A DNA stretch of 64,000 nt. It comes from Bdellovibrionota bacterium (GTDB taxonomy: Bacteria; Bdellovibrionota; Bdellovibrionia; Bdellovibrionales; Bdellovibrionaceae). This document shows positions 1 to 8,057 of the stretch, piece after piece. Where the stretch lies: positions 23,231 through 87,230 of the forward strand of contig CAUJGP010000022.1 of assembly GCA_963170155.1 (NCBI GenBank). Reading direction: 5' to 3'. The position numbers were made by a program, and so were the translations under genes. The stretch's first letter is position 1; each line of letters starts with the position of its first letter. The notes under the pieces were generated by a model. That model saw nothing but the letters and a program-made list of their open reading frames with translations, made no database searches and was not told the origin of the DNA.

Positions 1-2
1 CT

Positions 3-212
3 CTTGTGCAAGAATGGAAAAATCAGGGCAAAACTCTGATTGTAGTGCTTCATGATCGTACTTTAATCTCAAAATACTTTGAGACCACTTTAATTTTAGC
101 GAAAGAGGCCGTTGCTTGGGGGTCTACAGAACAAGTTTTAAATCCACAATACTATTCTCCTTCTCACCTCAAAAAACCTTTTTCTTTTTCTGAGGAGGAA
201 TGCCTCCGATGA
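3..212 (+). CDS. Metal ABC transporter ATPase, C-terminal fragment (ZnuC-like)
   Basis: This is the last 69 codons of a gene that begins before the window. The residues IVVLHDRTL fit the H-loop region of an ABC ATPase, where a histidine contacts ATP, followed by the usual tail. Walker A, Walker B and the signature motif would lie upstream and cannot be checked. It stops 22 bases before an ABC-3 family permease and a zinc-binding-type periplasmic protein, so it is very probably the ATPase of that zinc or manganese importer. The family assignment rests mostly on the neighbours. Confidence 0.75.
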   Translation, partial: LVQEWKNQGKTLIVVLHDRTLISKYFETTLILAKEAVAWGSTEQVLNPQYYSPSHLKKPFSFSEEECLR

Positions 213-234
213 ACACCCAAGAGAACATTTAAGA

Positions 235-1104
235 ATGTCTTTTATTTATTTTATCCAAACTCTTCAAGAATTCGACTTTCTTCGTCAGGCTCTGTGGATT
301 AATTTAATTACAGGCATTGTCACAGCCCCACTGGGAGTTCTTCTCGTGCTCCGTCGCATGAGCCTCATGGGAGATGCTCTGAGCCATGCCCTGCTTCCAG
401 GGATTGCGATCAGTTATTTTTTCTATGGACTCTCCATTCCTGCCCTGACAATAGGAGGGTTTTTGACGGGAGCACTGATTATCTTCTTCACCGCCTTTGC
501 AGAACGCCATTCTCCCGTCAAAGAAGACAGCAATTTCGCCGCCTTCTATTTACTTTCGCTTTCGTTGGGAGTTCTTATCATTTCTCTTAAAGGAAACTCT
601 ACTGATTTACTGCATCTTCTATTTGGATCTCCTCTCCTTACCAGTGACGAAAGCCTTAAAACAGCTCTTTTAGTTTGCGTTTGCGTGGGGTTGCTCTTTT
701 ATCGATTTCAAAAATTCTTTTTGTTGGAAATCTTTGATCCTACTTATTTAAAATCCCGCGGCCTTAACTCTTCGTTCTATCAAATTTTTTTTCTTTTACT
801 TGTTGTCGCTTGTCTTGTCGTGAGTTTTCAAACCAATGGGACGTTGTTGGCCATAGGCCAACTTCTTCTCCCGGGAATTATTAGTCGTTTCTGGGCTCAA
901 AGAATTCCCTCGATTTTCATCATCGCCATCCTCATTTCCTGCTTAGGCTCAAGCTTGGGTCTATTTCTGTCTTTCGAATTTAATTGGCCACTAGGCCCCA
1001 CCACTCTTCTCCTCTGGGGCCTCACCTACGTTATCAGCCTCCTTGTTCATCCAACTCACGGCCTCCTTCAACAAATTTTCAGAAAAAAACACTATGATTT
1101 ATAA
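235..1104 (+). CDS. znuB: Zinc/manganese ABC transporter permease (ABC-3 family)
   Basis: This 289-residue hydrophobic protein has about eight membrane segments. It carries ABC-3 family features: RRMSLMGDALSHALLPGIA near residues 40-59, the region that docks with the ATPase, and a C-terminal GQLLLPGIISRF segment. Such permeases form the inner-membrane channel for Zn(II) or Mn(II) delivered by a periplasmic binding protein. The gene lies between the ATPase tail and the binding-protein gene and overlaps the latter by 11 bases, so the three are one operon. Zinc rather than manganese is inferred from the partner and is not certain. Confidence 0.85.
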   Translation: MSFIYFIQTLQEFDFLRQALWINLITGIVTAPLGVLLVLRRMSLMGDALSHALLPGIAISYFFYGLSIPALTIGGFLTGALIIFFTAFAERHSPVKEDSNFAAFYLLSLSLGVLIISLKGNSTDLLHLLFGSPLLTSDESLKTALLVCVCVGLLFYRFQKFFLLEIFDPTYLKSRGLNSSFYQIFFLLLVVACLVVSFQTNGTLLAIGQLLLPGIISRFWAQRIPSIFIIAILISCLGSSLGLFLSFEFNWPLGPTTLLLWGLTYVISLLVHPTHGLLQQIFRKKHYDL

Positions 1105-2029
1105 ACAAGTATTATGTTTCATTTATTTTTTATCAATGGCGTCCACCCTCCCCTTGGCTCGAGCCTTCGCAAGTTCTTCTTCATCCCCCGGTGGAATCAT
1201 AACCAGTATTCCCATCCTCACTTTAATAACCAGAGAAATTGCTGGCTCTGAAATTGAAATTGAAACCCTGGCAACATCTGGAGAAGCCGCTCACCACTTT
1301 GAGCTTTCTCCGAAATTTATTTTAAGGCTCACTCAAAAAAATCTGGTCATCCTCAATGGACTTCATTTTGAACCCACCTTGCTCGCTCTCAAAACCAAAC
1401 CCATTCTCACATCCAAAATGATTGAAGCCACCCAAGGGATTACGCCCTTGCTTGATCAAAAAGGACACCCGGATCCTCATGCCTGGCATGACCCAGATCA
1501 TCTCATTAAATACATCAGTAATATTTCAGCCGCGCTTGAAAAAACCTTTCCTGATAAAAGTAAACTTTTTCAAGCAAATGCTTCAGAAATGAAAAAGAAA
1601 CTGATGCTTTGGAAAAAAGAAAAAATCGCTCTTTTATCATCACTTCCTAAAAACTTTTTAATGATCACTCCTCACGATGGCTATCGTTACCTTGCTCAGG
1701 CGTTGGATCTCAAAACATTAAGTCTTCTCAATGATCACCACGGAGAAACCCTGTCTCCCAAAGATTTGACGATTAAAATAAAGGAACTTCAAAAATATCC
1801 TCATCGTTGTTTCTTTGGAGACGGAAGCGCCAAAGATTCATCATTCAAAGCCTTAGCTCAAAAAACCAAAAGTCCTTGGGGAGGTGTTTTATGGGGAGAG
1901 TCTTTACCTGTACCCCCACCTTCATCCTTAATCGATTACCTCGATCATAATTTTAACGTGATTTTCGCGGCCTATAAGAAATCCAGTGCTGATGTTTCCA
2001 ACGCCAATAAACCTACCGCCGATCCGTAG
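1094..2029 (+). CDS. znuA: Periplasmic zinc/manganese-binding protein (ZnuA-like)
   Basis: This is the solute-binding protein of the importer, about 311 residues. The start at 1094 was chosen because it places a signal peptide (residues 1 to about 25) at the N-terminus; the frame extends upstream only into znuB. Likely metal ligands of the cluster A-I family are visible: His67 or His68 in AAHHFE, the DPHAWHDP motif (His129 and His132) and His194 in TPHDGYRY, with Asp243 in FGDGS as the possible fourth ligand. The acidic, His-rich loop of E. coli ZnuA is nearly absent here, only GHPDPH remaining. The gene overlaps the permease gene by 11 bases. Confidence 0.82.
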   Translation: MIYKQVLCFIYFLSMASTLPLARAFASSSSSPGGIITSIPILTLITREIAGSEIEIETLATSGEAAHHFELSPKFILRLTQKNLVILNGLHFEPTLLALKTKPILTSKMIEATQGITPLLDQKGHPDPHAWHDPDHLIKYISNISAALEKTFPDKSKLFQANASEMKKKLMLWKKEKIALLSSLPKNFLMITPHDGYRYLAQALDLKTLSLLNDHHGETLSPKDLTIKIKELQKYPHRCFFGDGSAKDSSFKALAQKTKSPWGGVLWGESLPVPPPSSLIDYLDHNFNVIFAAYKKSSADVSNANKPTADP

Positions 2030-2143
2030 TCTTGCATCATAAAATTAAAAAATTTGATTAAAAAGAACTCAAACTTGTTGGCATTGAGACTGCAAAGTAT
2101 GAGATTAATCTCTTCGAGAACAACACTATTGAAAGACTGCGTT

Positions 2144-2830
2144 TTATTCAGCCCATTCTTCTATTTCTGTTTTTAAAACTTCAGCGCCTTTAAAGATTTT
2201 ACGCTTCATAAGGTAAAAAAATAAACCAAAGACAAGACCGGCCATAAAACCAAAAAAATGACTTTGATAACTAATGTGAGGATCAAAAACTTCTGAAGGC
2301 ATAAATAAAATTAATGTAATACCTAGAGCTCTCATAATTCGTTGAAATGAAGTTTTTCGCGCTTCCAAAAAGACATAGAGGAGCAACCAAACAGCCCCCA
2401 TCCAAAAAACCACTCCGGACATACCAAGAAGCGTCGCTTGCGGTGGCATCTGCGAAAGCACCATCAAATTCACCAGGCCCCCAAAAAGAATGGCCATCAC
2501 GGGAAAAACCATCAAACCAAAATAGCCATTTAAAAAGTAGCCTAAAATAGTAAATAAAAATGTATTTCCCAGGAGATGACCTGCATCTGCGTGGATAAAT
2601 AAAGTAGTCCAAGCTCTCCAAAATTGCCCCTGATGAAACACAAGTGAGGGTGTTGCTGCAAGAAACTCTGAAAAACCAAACCAATGATACCAATAAGTAA
2701 AACTCATTAAAAACATTAAAAGCGTGGCACTCAAAACGACAATAATACTATTCGCATTGGGTTTTTGAGTTAACCAATGTGATTCAATATAAGTATGATA
2801 TCGTAAAGTCGGTGCTGAATCCTGTTCCAC
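2144..2830 (-). CDS. Rhomboid family intramembrane serine protease
   Basis: The 228-residue membrane protein has about six or seven membrane segments and the rhomboid catalytic signature: HADAGHLLGN (His80, His85, Asn89) in the second segment, GMSG with the nucleophile Ser138, and SYQSHFFGFMAG with the catalytic His191. Rhomboids cut other membrane proteins within the lipid bilayer. The substrate cannot be deduced. The gene converges on znuA and is divergent from the flavin oxidase gene at 3155, so it is probably transcribed alone. Confidence 0.9.
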   Translation of the reverse strand: MEQDSAPTLRYHTYIESHWLTQKPNANSIIVVLSATLLMFLMSFTYWYHWFGFSEFLAATPSLVFHQGQFWRAWTTLFIHADAGHLLGNTFLFTILGYFLNGYFGLMVFPVMAILFGGLVNLMVLSQMPPQATLLGMSGVVFWMGAVWLLLYVFLEARKTSFQRIMRALGITLILFMPSEVFDPHISYQSHFFGFMAGLVFGLFFYLMKRKIFKGAEVLKTEIEEWAE

Positions 2831-3154
2831 TTTAAAAAAGTGAGACTAAGTTCTTCTTTGTCAAGCTGAGGCCCATGTAAAAAGAAACTTTCACTTTGAA
2901 TATGAAGAAAATTAAATGACGAAATATCAAATTCGGTAATCTTCGTTATTGATGAAACTGATGAGGTTAAACATCACAATGCCTCTCTTTGAGACTTTCC
3001 CTCAAGTTACTAGAATAGCTTCTTTTTATCACTTTTTACGACAAATCTTTTATCTATAATAAGCCACCGAATCCTCTTAATCTGAATAAGAACTCAATAG
3101 AATTTTAACAATCAGAGCTTTTACAAAGAAGCTCTCAAAGAGGTTAGGTTCATT
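2831..3154. other. Divergent intergenic region, rhomboid / flavin oxidase
   Basis: This 324-base AT-rich stretch has no credible reading frame. It must hold promoters for both flanking genes. On the plus strand TTGAGA (2989-2994) and TAGAAT (3011-3016) are 16 bases apart, and a perfect TATAAT lies at 3055-3060 without a good -35 partner. An AGAGGTT ribosome site precedes the oxidase start. Confidence 0.5.
2989..3016 (+). promoter_or_regulatory. Candidate sigma-70 promoter for the oxidase/dioxygenase cluster
   Basis: TTGAGA and TAGAAT, each one mismatch from consensus, are separated by 16 bases. The leader to the start codon would be about 130 bases. A TATAAT at 3055-3060 is a competing -10 site. 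This was found by eye only. Confidence 0.3.
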
Positions 3155-4846
3155 ATGTCAAACATAGAGACTGCATTTAAATCCCCCTCAGAAAGAGAAC
3201 GTCTGATTGAAGCTCTCATTGCTATTGTTGGAGAGGACTTTGTCTTAAGTTCTGAAGACATGAGGCAAAAGCATTCAATGGACACATTACCGGAGAACAA
3301 AATATGCTCTCTCGCCATTTATCCTTCTTCAACCTCAGAGGTACAAGCCATCCTAAAGGTGGCGAGAGATTTTCGTTGTCCTGTTTGGCCTTTCAGCCGC
3401 GGAAACAACTGGGGCTATGGCACCAAGAATGCTCTTCATGAGAATGCCATCATTCTTATTCTTGAGCGAATGAATCGAATTATAGAGGTAAACGAAAAGC
3501 TCGCCTATGCAGTGGTTGAGCCCGGGGTCAGTCAAAAACAACTCAATGATTATTTGAAAAAAAATAAATTAAAATTATGGATGGACTGTACAGACTCAAC
3601 CCCCAACGGAAGTGTTTTAGGAAATTCCGTAGAACGAGGATACGGGTACACTCCCTATGGGGATCATTTCGCACATTTATGCGGATTAGAAGTTGTTTTA
3701 CCCAATGGAGATATCCTAAAAACAGGGGGCGAGCACTCCAACGCGAAAACATGGAACACCTTCAAGTGGGGTTCTGGTCCTTTCATAGACGGACTCTTCA
3801 GTCAATCGAATCTGGGGATCGTCGTGAAAGCCGGAGTTTGGCTCATGCCTGAACCTGAAGACTTCCAACTTTTTAGCTTTGAAATCAATGACTCCAAAAA
3901 TTTACCTGCGGCGATTGATGCGCTTCGCGAACTATCTCTCGATGGAATTATTCAGTGTCATACCCACATGGTCAACAGCTTCCAAATGATGAGCCTTTTA
4001 GATTCCTACCCCTATGAAAAAAGAGGGGATAATCATTATTTATCTGAAACAACTCTCTCAGAGATAAGAAGTCAATTCCATCTTCCAGAGTGGTCTTTGA
4101 TCGGTGGCCTTTATGGATCAAAAAAAATTGCAAAAATAAGAAAAAAATCACTTAAAAATAAATTAGGACCACTGGGAACCTTGGAATTTTTTGATGAAAA
4201 TAAAATAAATTTTGTTCGACGATTTGCAAAATTTTATGAAAACTCCTCTAGAAATCAACTTTTATTTTTCCTCGCCTCCCTGGTTAAATCTGTCATTTCA
4301 CCAAAACCCATTAAATTAATCAAACTCTTGCCAGAGATTTTTGATATTCTTAAAGGAATTCCCAATGAGAGTATTTTAGCTTCTGCTTACTTTAAATCTA
4401 AAACACCACCTCCAGCTCAAGAGCTCAATCCCGCCCAAGATGGCTGTGGGATTATGTGGCTCGCTCCAACTCTTCCGGCTCTGGGATCCGAAGCCGAAAC
4501 TATTTTAAATATCGTCAAACCCATTTACCAAAAACATAGCTTTGAGTTTTCAGGTTGCTTTACATTAATTAACCCACGAACTTTCTTTTTACTGCTAGGA
4601 ATCTTTTTTGACCCCTCCAGCAATGATGAAAAAAAGAGGGCGATCACCCTTTACCAAGATTTATTATTCAATCTCAAGGAAGCAGGATTTTATCAATACC
4701 GATTAGGGTTGCCCTCTATGGAAAACTTTCTTTCTCATTCTCCAGAACACGCAAATTTTTTGTTGAACCTCAAGGCATCTTTAGACCCAGAAAATATTTT
4801 AGCACCCGGTCGCTATGCGAAATTAACAAAGGAGTTATCCAAATGA
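3155..4846 (+). CDS. FAD-linked oxidase, vanillyl-alcohol oxidase / PCMH type
   Basis: This 563-residue predicted flavoenzyme has the PCMH FAD-binding fold. Visible motifs are PFSRGNNWGYG (residues 79-89), VVEPGVSQKQL near 121-131, LPNGDILKTGG near 190, SNLGIVVKAG near 220, and the C-terminal YRLGLPS and LDPENILAPGRY, which are typical of vanillyl-alcohol oxidase and 4-cresol dehydrogenase relatives. Such enzymes oxidise phenolic, alcohol or related substrates by hydride transfer to FAD. The substrate is unknown. No signal peptide is seen. The stop overlaps the start of the PhyH-like gene by four bases (ATGA), and a second, divergent FAD oxidase follows, so the three probably act on one compound. 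Confidence 0.82.
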   Translation: MSNIETAFKSPSERERLIEALIAIVGEDFVLSSEDMRQKHSMDTLPENKICSLAIYPSSTSEVQAILKVARDFRCPVWPFSRGNNWGYGTKNALHENAIILILERMNRIIEVNEKLAYAVVEPGVSQKQLNDYLKKNKLKLWMDCTDSTPNGSVLGNSVERGYGYTPYGDHFAHLCGLEVVLPNGDILKTGGEHSNAKTWNTFKWGSGPFIDGLFSQSNLGIVVKAGVWLMPEPEDFQLFSFEINDSKNLPAAIDALRELSLDGIIQCHTHMVNSFQMMSLLDSYPYEKRGDNHYLSETTLSEIRSQFHLPEWSLIGGLYGSKKIAKIRKKSLKNKLGPLGTLEFFDENKINFVRRFAKFYENSSRNQLLFFLASLVKSVISPKPIKLIKLLPEIFDILKGIPNESILASAYFKSKTPPPAQELNPAQDGCGIMWLAPTLPALGSEAETILNIVKPIYQKHSFEFSGCFTLINPRTFFLLLGIFFDPSSNDEKKRAITLYQDLLFNLKEAGFYQYRLGLPSMENFLSHSPEHANFLLNLKASLDPENILAPGRYAKLTKELSK

Positions 4847-6021
4847 AAAAAACTACAAAAACTTTAACTGAAGAATTCAAAAAAAATGGATACGTCGTTT
4901 TAGAAAACGCTCTTCCAGAAGACTTTGTTCAAAAAATGAAAGAATCGTTCATGATTCACATGAATAAAAAAATCCGCCGTTTTGGTCTGGCTCCTGTTGA
5001 AACTCATGATGAAAGACATTTAAGCAACAATAATGTACAAAGAGATTTTAGACCAGAAGGTGGAAATCATGATTTGAATCGTTGGAATATGCATTTACCA
5101 ACAGATCCACTTTTTATTAACGAACAGTTGATTGCTCACCCGGGTATTTTATCTATCTTAGATAATCTTTTAGGAAAAAATTACGTGGCATTTTTGATCG
5201 CATCCGATACTCCCTACCCAGGTTCTGGCTTTCAAAACATCCATCAGGATTTTCCAAGATTTGGTCTCACGGTCAATATTCCTTTGGTTGATTTTACGAC
5301 TGAAAATGCTCCTTTAGAAATATGGCCAGGCTCACACATTAAAAAAACAAAAGATCAGGATTGTTCTTTTCATACCAATAACGTCAATTTATCTAAACGA
5401 GATTTAATTGAAATTAATAATACAATCCCTTCTCAAAAAATGCTGATCAAAGCAGGATCGATCCTTATCAGAGATCAACGCCTTGTCCACCGTGGCACGG
5501 CCAACAGTGGTCAGGCTCCTCGACCCTGTTTATCCATTTGGTATAAGAAAGTAGAAAATAATTTTGACCCTCTTAATCTTACAATTCCAATCCCTCACCG
5601 TTCACTTTCAGATCGGATTGCCAAATTAGCTTTAAAAATTCGTGAAGAAGGAAAAGGCCATGGTCATTCCATCTCTAATCGAGCCCTTCTCAACTTAGGA
5701 AATTTTCTTGGAAGATTAGTTGAAGAGTTTTCGGCTTCGGACCGAGATTACAGACGCGCGATTCCAGCGACTCTTTGGGAGAGCTTCAGTCCTAGAATGC
5801 GTCAGCTCCTTCGGTTCTCTTCCATCGAAAAAATAAACAAGGCTAATGGATCAAATCTGTCCCAAAACTCATCCATGAAAGGCTCTTACCTTGGTTCGGC
5901 ATTCCTACTCTTAGTCACATTTTTGTTTTTGGGCGCTCGGCAATTTTTTAAAATGAAATTATTTCTTCATTCTGCCAAAAATTCAAAAAAAGAGAGCTAC
6001 ACCGAAAGTAAGGCGGCTTAA
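4843..6021 (+). CDS. Phytanoyl-CoA dioxygenase (PhyH)-like Fe(II)/2-oxoglutarate oxygenase with C-terminal membrane anchor
   Basis: The 392-residue protein has the metal triad of 2-oxoglutarate oxygenases: H134-x-D136 in NIHQDFPRF and His216 in LVHRGTA, with Arg227 eleven residues later as the probable 2-oxoglutarate ligand. PhyH relatives hydroxylate lipids and many secondary metabolites. Unusually, a hydrophobic segment near residues 347-367 is followed by a short basic tail, suggesting that the catalytic domain is anchored to the inner membrane by its C-terminus. The start codon overlaps the preceding flavin oxidase stop, indicating translational coupling. The substrate is unknown; a lipid-like substrate would fit the anchor. 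Confidence 0.8.
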   Translation: MKKTTKTLTEEFKKNGYVVLENALPEDFVQKMKESFMIHMNKKIRRFGLAPVETHDERHLSNNNVQRDFRPEGGNHDLNRWNMHLPTDPLFINEQLIAHPGILSILDNLLGKNYVAFLIASDTPYPGSGFQNIHQDFPRFGLTVNIPLVDFTTENAPLEIWPGSHIKKTKDQDCSFHTNNVNLSKRDLIEINNTIPSQKMLIKAGSILIRDQRLVHRGTANSGQAPRPCLSIWYKKVENNFDPLNLTIPIPHRSLSDRIAKLALKIREEGKGHGHSISNRALLNLGNFLGRLVEEFSASDRDYRRAIPATLWESFSPRMRQLLRFSSIEKINKANGSNLSQNSSMKGSYLGSAFLLLVTFLFLGARQFFKMKLFLHSAKNSKKESYTESKAA

Positions 6022-6081
6022 TTAATAAGGCATCACTGTATCTTATTTTTTAAGTGTGAAAGCAAAGGGGAGGGGAAATTT

Positions 6082-7752
6082 ATGCTTACTTTAAACAATT
6101 GGAATCATGAGTCTGAAATCAATTCTTTTTCATCTCGCAGGGATATTCACCTCCATACCTTGAATCCAGGATCGCTCTTTCATAGAAACGTTATTAATTT
6201 TATAAAAAATAATTTTCTCCAGAGCAAAAATGACATTGAAATAGAACTTTTCAGCAGTCAGGAAAATATCTCCGGGCTTCAACGAACCGTTCTAGGAACC
6301 TTGAAACCCTTTTCACAAAAAGCCTTGAAAAACATTGTTCTGCTCGCCAACCAATACAAAATCAAAATCAATCCCATTAGCACAGGTTACAACTGGGGCC
6401 TAGGCTCCTCTCTTCCAGTACAAGCCGGGGGATTTATTGTTGATTTGAGCCAATTGAATAAAATCAGAGATTACAACGCCCCATTTGGCTCTGTTGTCAT
6501 TGAGCCTGGTGTCACCCAAAGGCAACTCAGTGATTTTTTAACTTATATGCAATCCGATTTCTTTTTGGATACCACAGGATCTTCCGCCGATACGTCTATT
6601 ATCGGAAATACCCTCGAAAAAGGCATTGCCTACAATACTCTTCGTCCTGATTGCATCGTCAATATGGAGGTTCTGCTCGCTAATGGTGAAACCATCAAAA
6701 CAGGTTATCAAAATTGGGAAAAATCCAAAGTGAAGGGATTGTATAAATACGCTCCTGGAGCTCAATTGGAAGGACTCTTTTTACAATCTAATTTTGGAAT
6801 TGTCACATCCATGACTTTTCAATTGCGTCCCAGGAATGAATGTAATGAATTTCTGAGTTTTGAGTTCAATGAATCCAATCTTGAAGCCGTCATTGAAGCG
6901 ATCAGGCATTTAAAAACAAAACTACCTTGGGATTCCGTCATTCATATCGCCAATAAAGAAAGAGTTCATCTCGCTTTCAACCTCAACAAAAGCAATCCCT
7001 CCAATGGTGTTGATCGCTTATTTTTAAAAGCGTTGCCTCATATCACCGTAAAATGTGAATGGATCGCGACAGGATCAGTCAGCGGCACGAAAGTTGTTGT
7101 GAAAGCAATAAAAAAAGAAATTGAAAAATCCTTAAAACACTACGGTCGCATCAAATGGCTGAACGATCGCAAAATGAACTTTCTTCTCAAGCTCTCTTCT
7201 TGGCTTAAAGCAGAATCAATGAAATCTTTTGTAAAAATAGCCCACTCTTTAGTCCACTTAAATATTGGAGCTCCGACGAATCAATCCATTCAGTGTTATC
7301 TAAAAGAAGATCACACTCGTGCAAAACATCCTTCTTCCCAAGCAAATGAAGCGGCTCGAGTGGATCAAGAGGGCTTTGGTTTCATGTATTGTTTATCGAT
7401 GGCCCCTCTCACAAATCGTGATGGAAATTTGATGCTCGCTAAAATTCGAAATATTTGCCAAAAATACCAATTTAAAGAAGAAGTCACTCTGAATGCTCTT
7501 AATAAAACAACTTTAGAATCCGTTGTCAGTATTTCCTATGATAAATCCAATCCAGCGATGGTCAAAAAAGCCAAGGCCTGCATCCGAGAGCTGCACCAAC
7601 AGCTCATTGAAATCGGGTATCCTCCTTATAGAATGAATATTGAAATGATGGATCTCATTCAATACAAAAAAGAAACCTATTCTTTGTTGAAAAAATTGAA
7701 ATCAAATTTTGATCCAAATAACATCCTCAGTTTGGGGAGGTATTTATCATAA
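6082..7752 (+). CDS. Second FAD-linked oxidase, vanillyl-alcohol oxidase / PCMH type
   Basis: This 556-residue protein is a divergent relative of the oxidase at 3155. It shares NPISTGYNWGLGSS in the FAD pyrophosphate loop, VIEPGVTQRQLSDF, LANGETIKTG, SNFGIVTSM, and the C-terminal GYPPYRMN and FDPNNILSLGRY. A purine-rich GGGAGGGG ribosome site precedes the start, 60 bases after the PhyH-like gene. Having two oxidases of the same family around one oxygenase suggests either successive oxidations or a heteromeric enzyme. The product is not known. A hairpin at 7777-7811 probably ends the operon. Confidence 0.8.
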   Translation: MLTLNNWNHESEINSFSSRRDIHLHTLNPGSLFHRNVINFIKNNFLQSKNDIEIELFSSQENISGLQRTVLGTLKPFSQKALKNIVLLANQYKIKINPISTGYNWGLGSSLPVQAGGFIVDLSQLNKIRDYNAPFGSVVIEPGVTQRQLSDFLTYMQSDFFLDTTGSSADTSIIGNTLEKGIAYNTLRPDCIVNMEVLLANGETIKTGYQNWEKSKVKGLYKYAPGAQLEGLFLQSNFGIVTSMTFQLRPRNECNEFLSFEFNESNLEAVIEAIRHLKTKLPWDSVIHIANKERVHLAFNLNKSNPSNGVDRLFLKALPHITVKCEWIATGSVSGTKVVVKAIKKEIEKSLKHYGRIKWLNDRKMNFLLKLSSWLKAESMKSFVKIAHSLVHLNIGAPTNQSIQCYLKEDHTRAKHPSSQANEAARVDQEGFGFMYCLSMAPLTNRDGNLMLAKIRNICQKYQFKEEVTLNALNKTTLESVVSISYDKSNPAMVKKAKACIRELHQQLIEIGYPPYRMNIEMMDLIQYKKETYSLLKKLKSNFDPNNILSLGRYLS

Positions 7753-8057
7753 AATAAAATGAACCCATAAATGAACTTTAGAGCTACAAACGAAGTCTTT
7801 GCAGCTCTAAAAATTCAACTTTTAATACGTCTCAGTTTAAGATTTAAACCTATTTCTCGCTTCGAAAAACCTAGCCTTAGGAATAGGCGCCCTTCATCTT
7901 GCGCTATTTTTTCAAAGCGCTCGGGTCTCAAAAAATTTTGACTTAAAACTCTTTGTTTCAATATTAGAATGATTGAGCTTAACTTGAGTCGAATTTAAAT
8001 TAAATAGCGAATATTTCTGAATATAATGATAAAATGAAATGACTAAGTAAGGATGGT
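7753..8057. other. Intergenic region after the oxidase cluster
   Basis: These 305 bases hold the hairpin at 7777-7811 and then AT-rich sequence leading to the RCC1-like lipoprotein gene, preceded by an AAGGA ribosome site. No gene is seen. Confidence 0.5.
7777..7811 (+). terminator. Stem-loop terminator after the oxidase cluster
   Basis: Arms 7777-7790 and 7798-7811 pair over 14 positions with one A/C mismatch around a 7-base loop. It starts 25 bases after the stop codon. The following sequence is only weakly T-rich, so termination efficiency is uncertain. Confidence 0.5.
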
